Shown one piece after another: positions 63,908 through 64,000 of a DNA stretch of 64,000 nucleotides (positions are counted from its first letter, which is position 1; the number at the start of each line of letters is the position of its first letter). The notes under the pieces are model-generated. The model was given only the letters and a program-made list of their open reading frames with translations. It ran no database searches and had not been told where the DNA came from. A program made the position numbers and the translations under genes. The stretch covers positions 434,001 to 498,000 of the forward strand of contig OZ037929.1 in the NCBI GenBank assembly GCA_964035575.1, read 5' to 3'. This stretch comes from Rhynchopus sp. YZ270_cl-10 (taxonomy: Eukaryota; Euglenozoa; Diplonemea; Diplonemida; Diplonemidae).

Positions 63908-64000
63908 GTGCGAGGATGCCTTCAAGAATAAACTCTTCCCCCCTAAACCCCGCCCCTTCATCTCTGGTTTTCTTTATGCAAACGTCGGATGGATGCGTAA

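Noticed and set aside
1-64000. tRNA or rRNA genes
   Set aside because: No stretch showed a full cloverleaf with A and B boxes, and no rRNA-like conserved blocks were seen.

Overview
This window looks like nuclear DNA of a ciliated, single-celled eukaryote. The genes are typical eukaryotic ones (Ran GTPase, poly(A)-binding protein, PARN deadenylase, BRAP-type ubiquitin ligase, calmodulin-like protein, BART/ARL2BP). Most contain short spliceosomal introns, usually with GTATGn or GTGTGT donors and CAG or TAG acceptors. BART and a DPY30/RIIa-EF-hand protein hint at a cilium. I cannot assign a lineage. The base composition is moderate, with very many A/T homopolymers in non-coding DNA. Every well-supported gene lies on the minus strand, so the window is one long unidirectional cluster.

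Layout (minus-strand genes, left to right): a coiled-coil/PH-domain protein (419-2018), a GT17 glycosyltransferase (2295-4023), a BRAP-like E3 ligase (4775-6748), an acidic unknown (7453-7986) and a weak two-exon candidate (8423-9190). A repeat-rich stretch follows (9.2-13.0 kb). The Ran array comes next: three ordinary four-exon Ran genes (13.0-17.1 kb), a divergent Ran with a changed tail (19830-20772), and one 13-exon gene (22190-26216) that joins four Ran G domains head to tail in an 874-residue protein, with an FG-containing linker before the fourth domain. A gene-free 6 kb follows, most of it a 3.8 kb terminal-inverted-repeat element. Then come PARN (32531-34309), a TIR element with a small acidic ORF, a dispersed Ran copy (37361-38174), a calmodulin-like gene (39285-40169), a 225-aa unknown (42192-43093), BART (44076-44606), a DPY30/RIIa-EF-hand protein (46260-47402), a Ser/Thr kinase (53343-55046) and a PABP with four RRMs and an MLLE domain (58934-61296). 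Weak gene fragments lie near the right end.

Two signals stand out. The first is the tetra-Ran gene: all twelve introns keep reading phase, the two inner fusion exons join the old last exon of one Ran copy straight to the first exon of the next, and the fourth domain has lost the catalytic Gln. The second is a set of at least eight families of 40-150-nt hairpin-forming repeats. Many copies have A-rich tails, nearly all lie in one orientation, and they fill introns and intergenic DNA. The introns of most non-Ran genes contain one to three of them, and intron 2 of two Ran units also carries one. Larger inverted-repeat elements (0.1-3.8 kb) make up much of the rest of the non-coding DNA.

Exon boundaries were deduced by eye from reading frame, splice consensus and family alignment. 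They have not been tested against transcripts.
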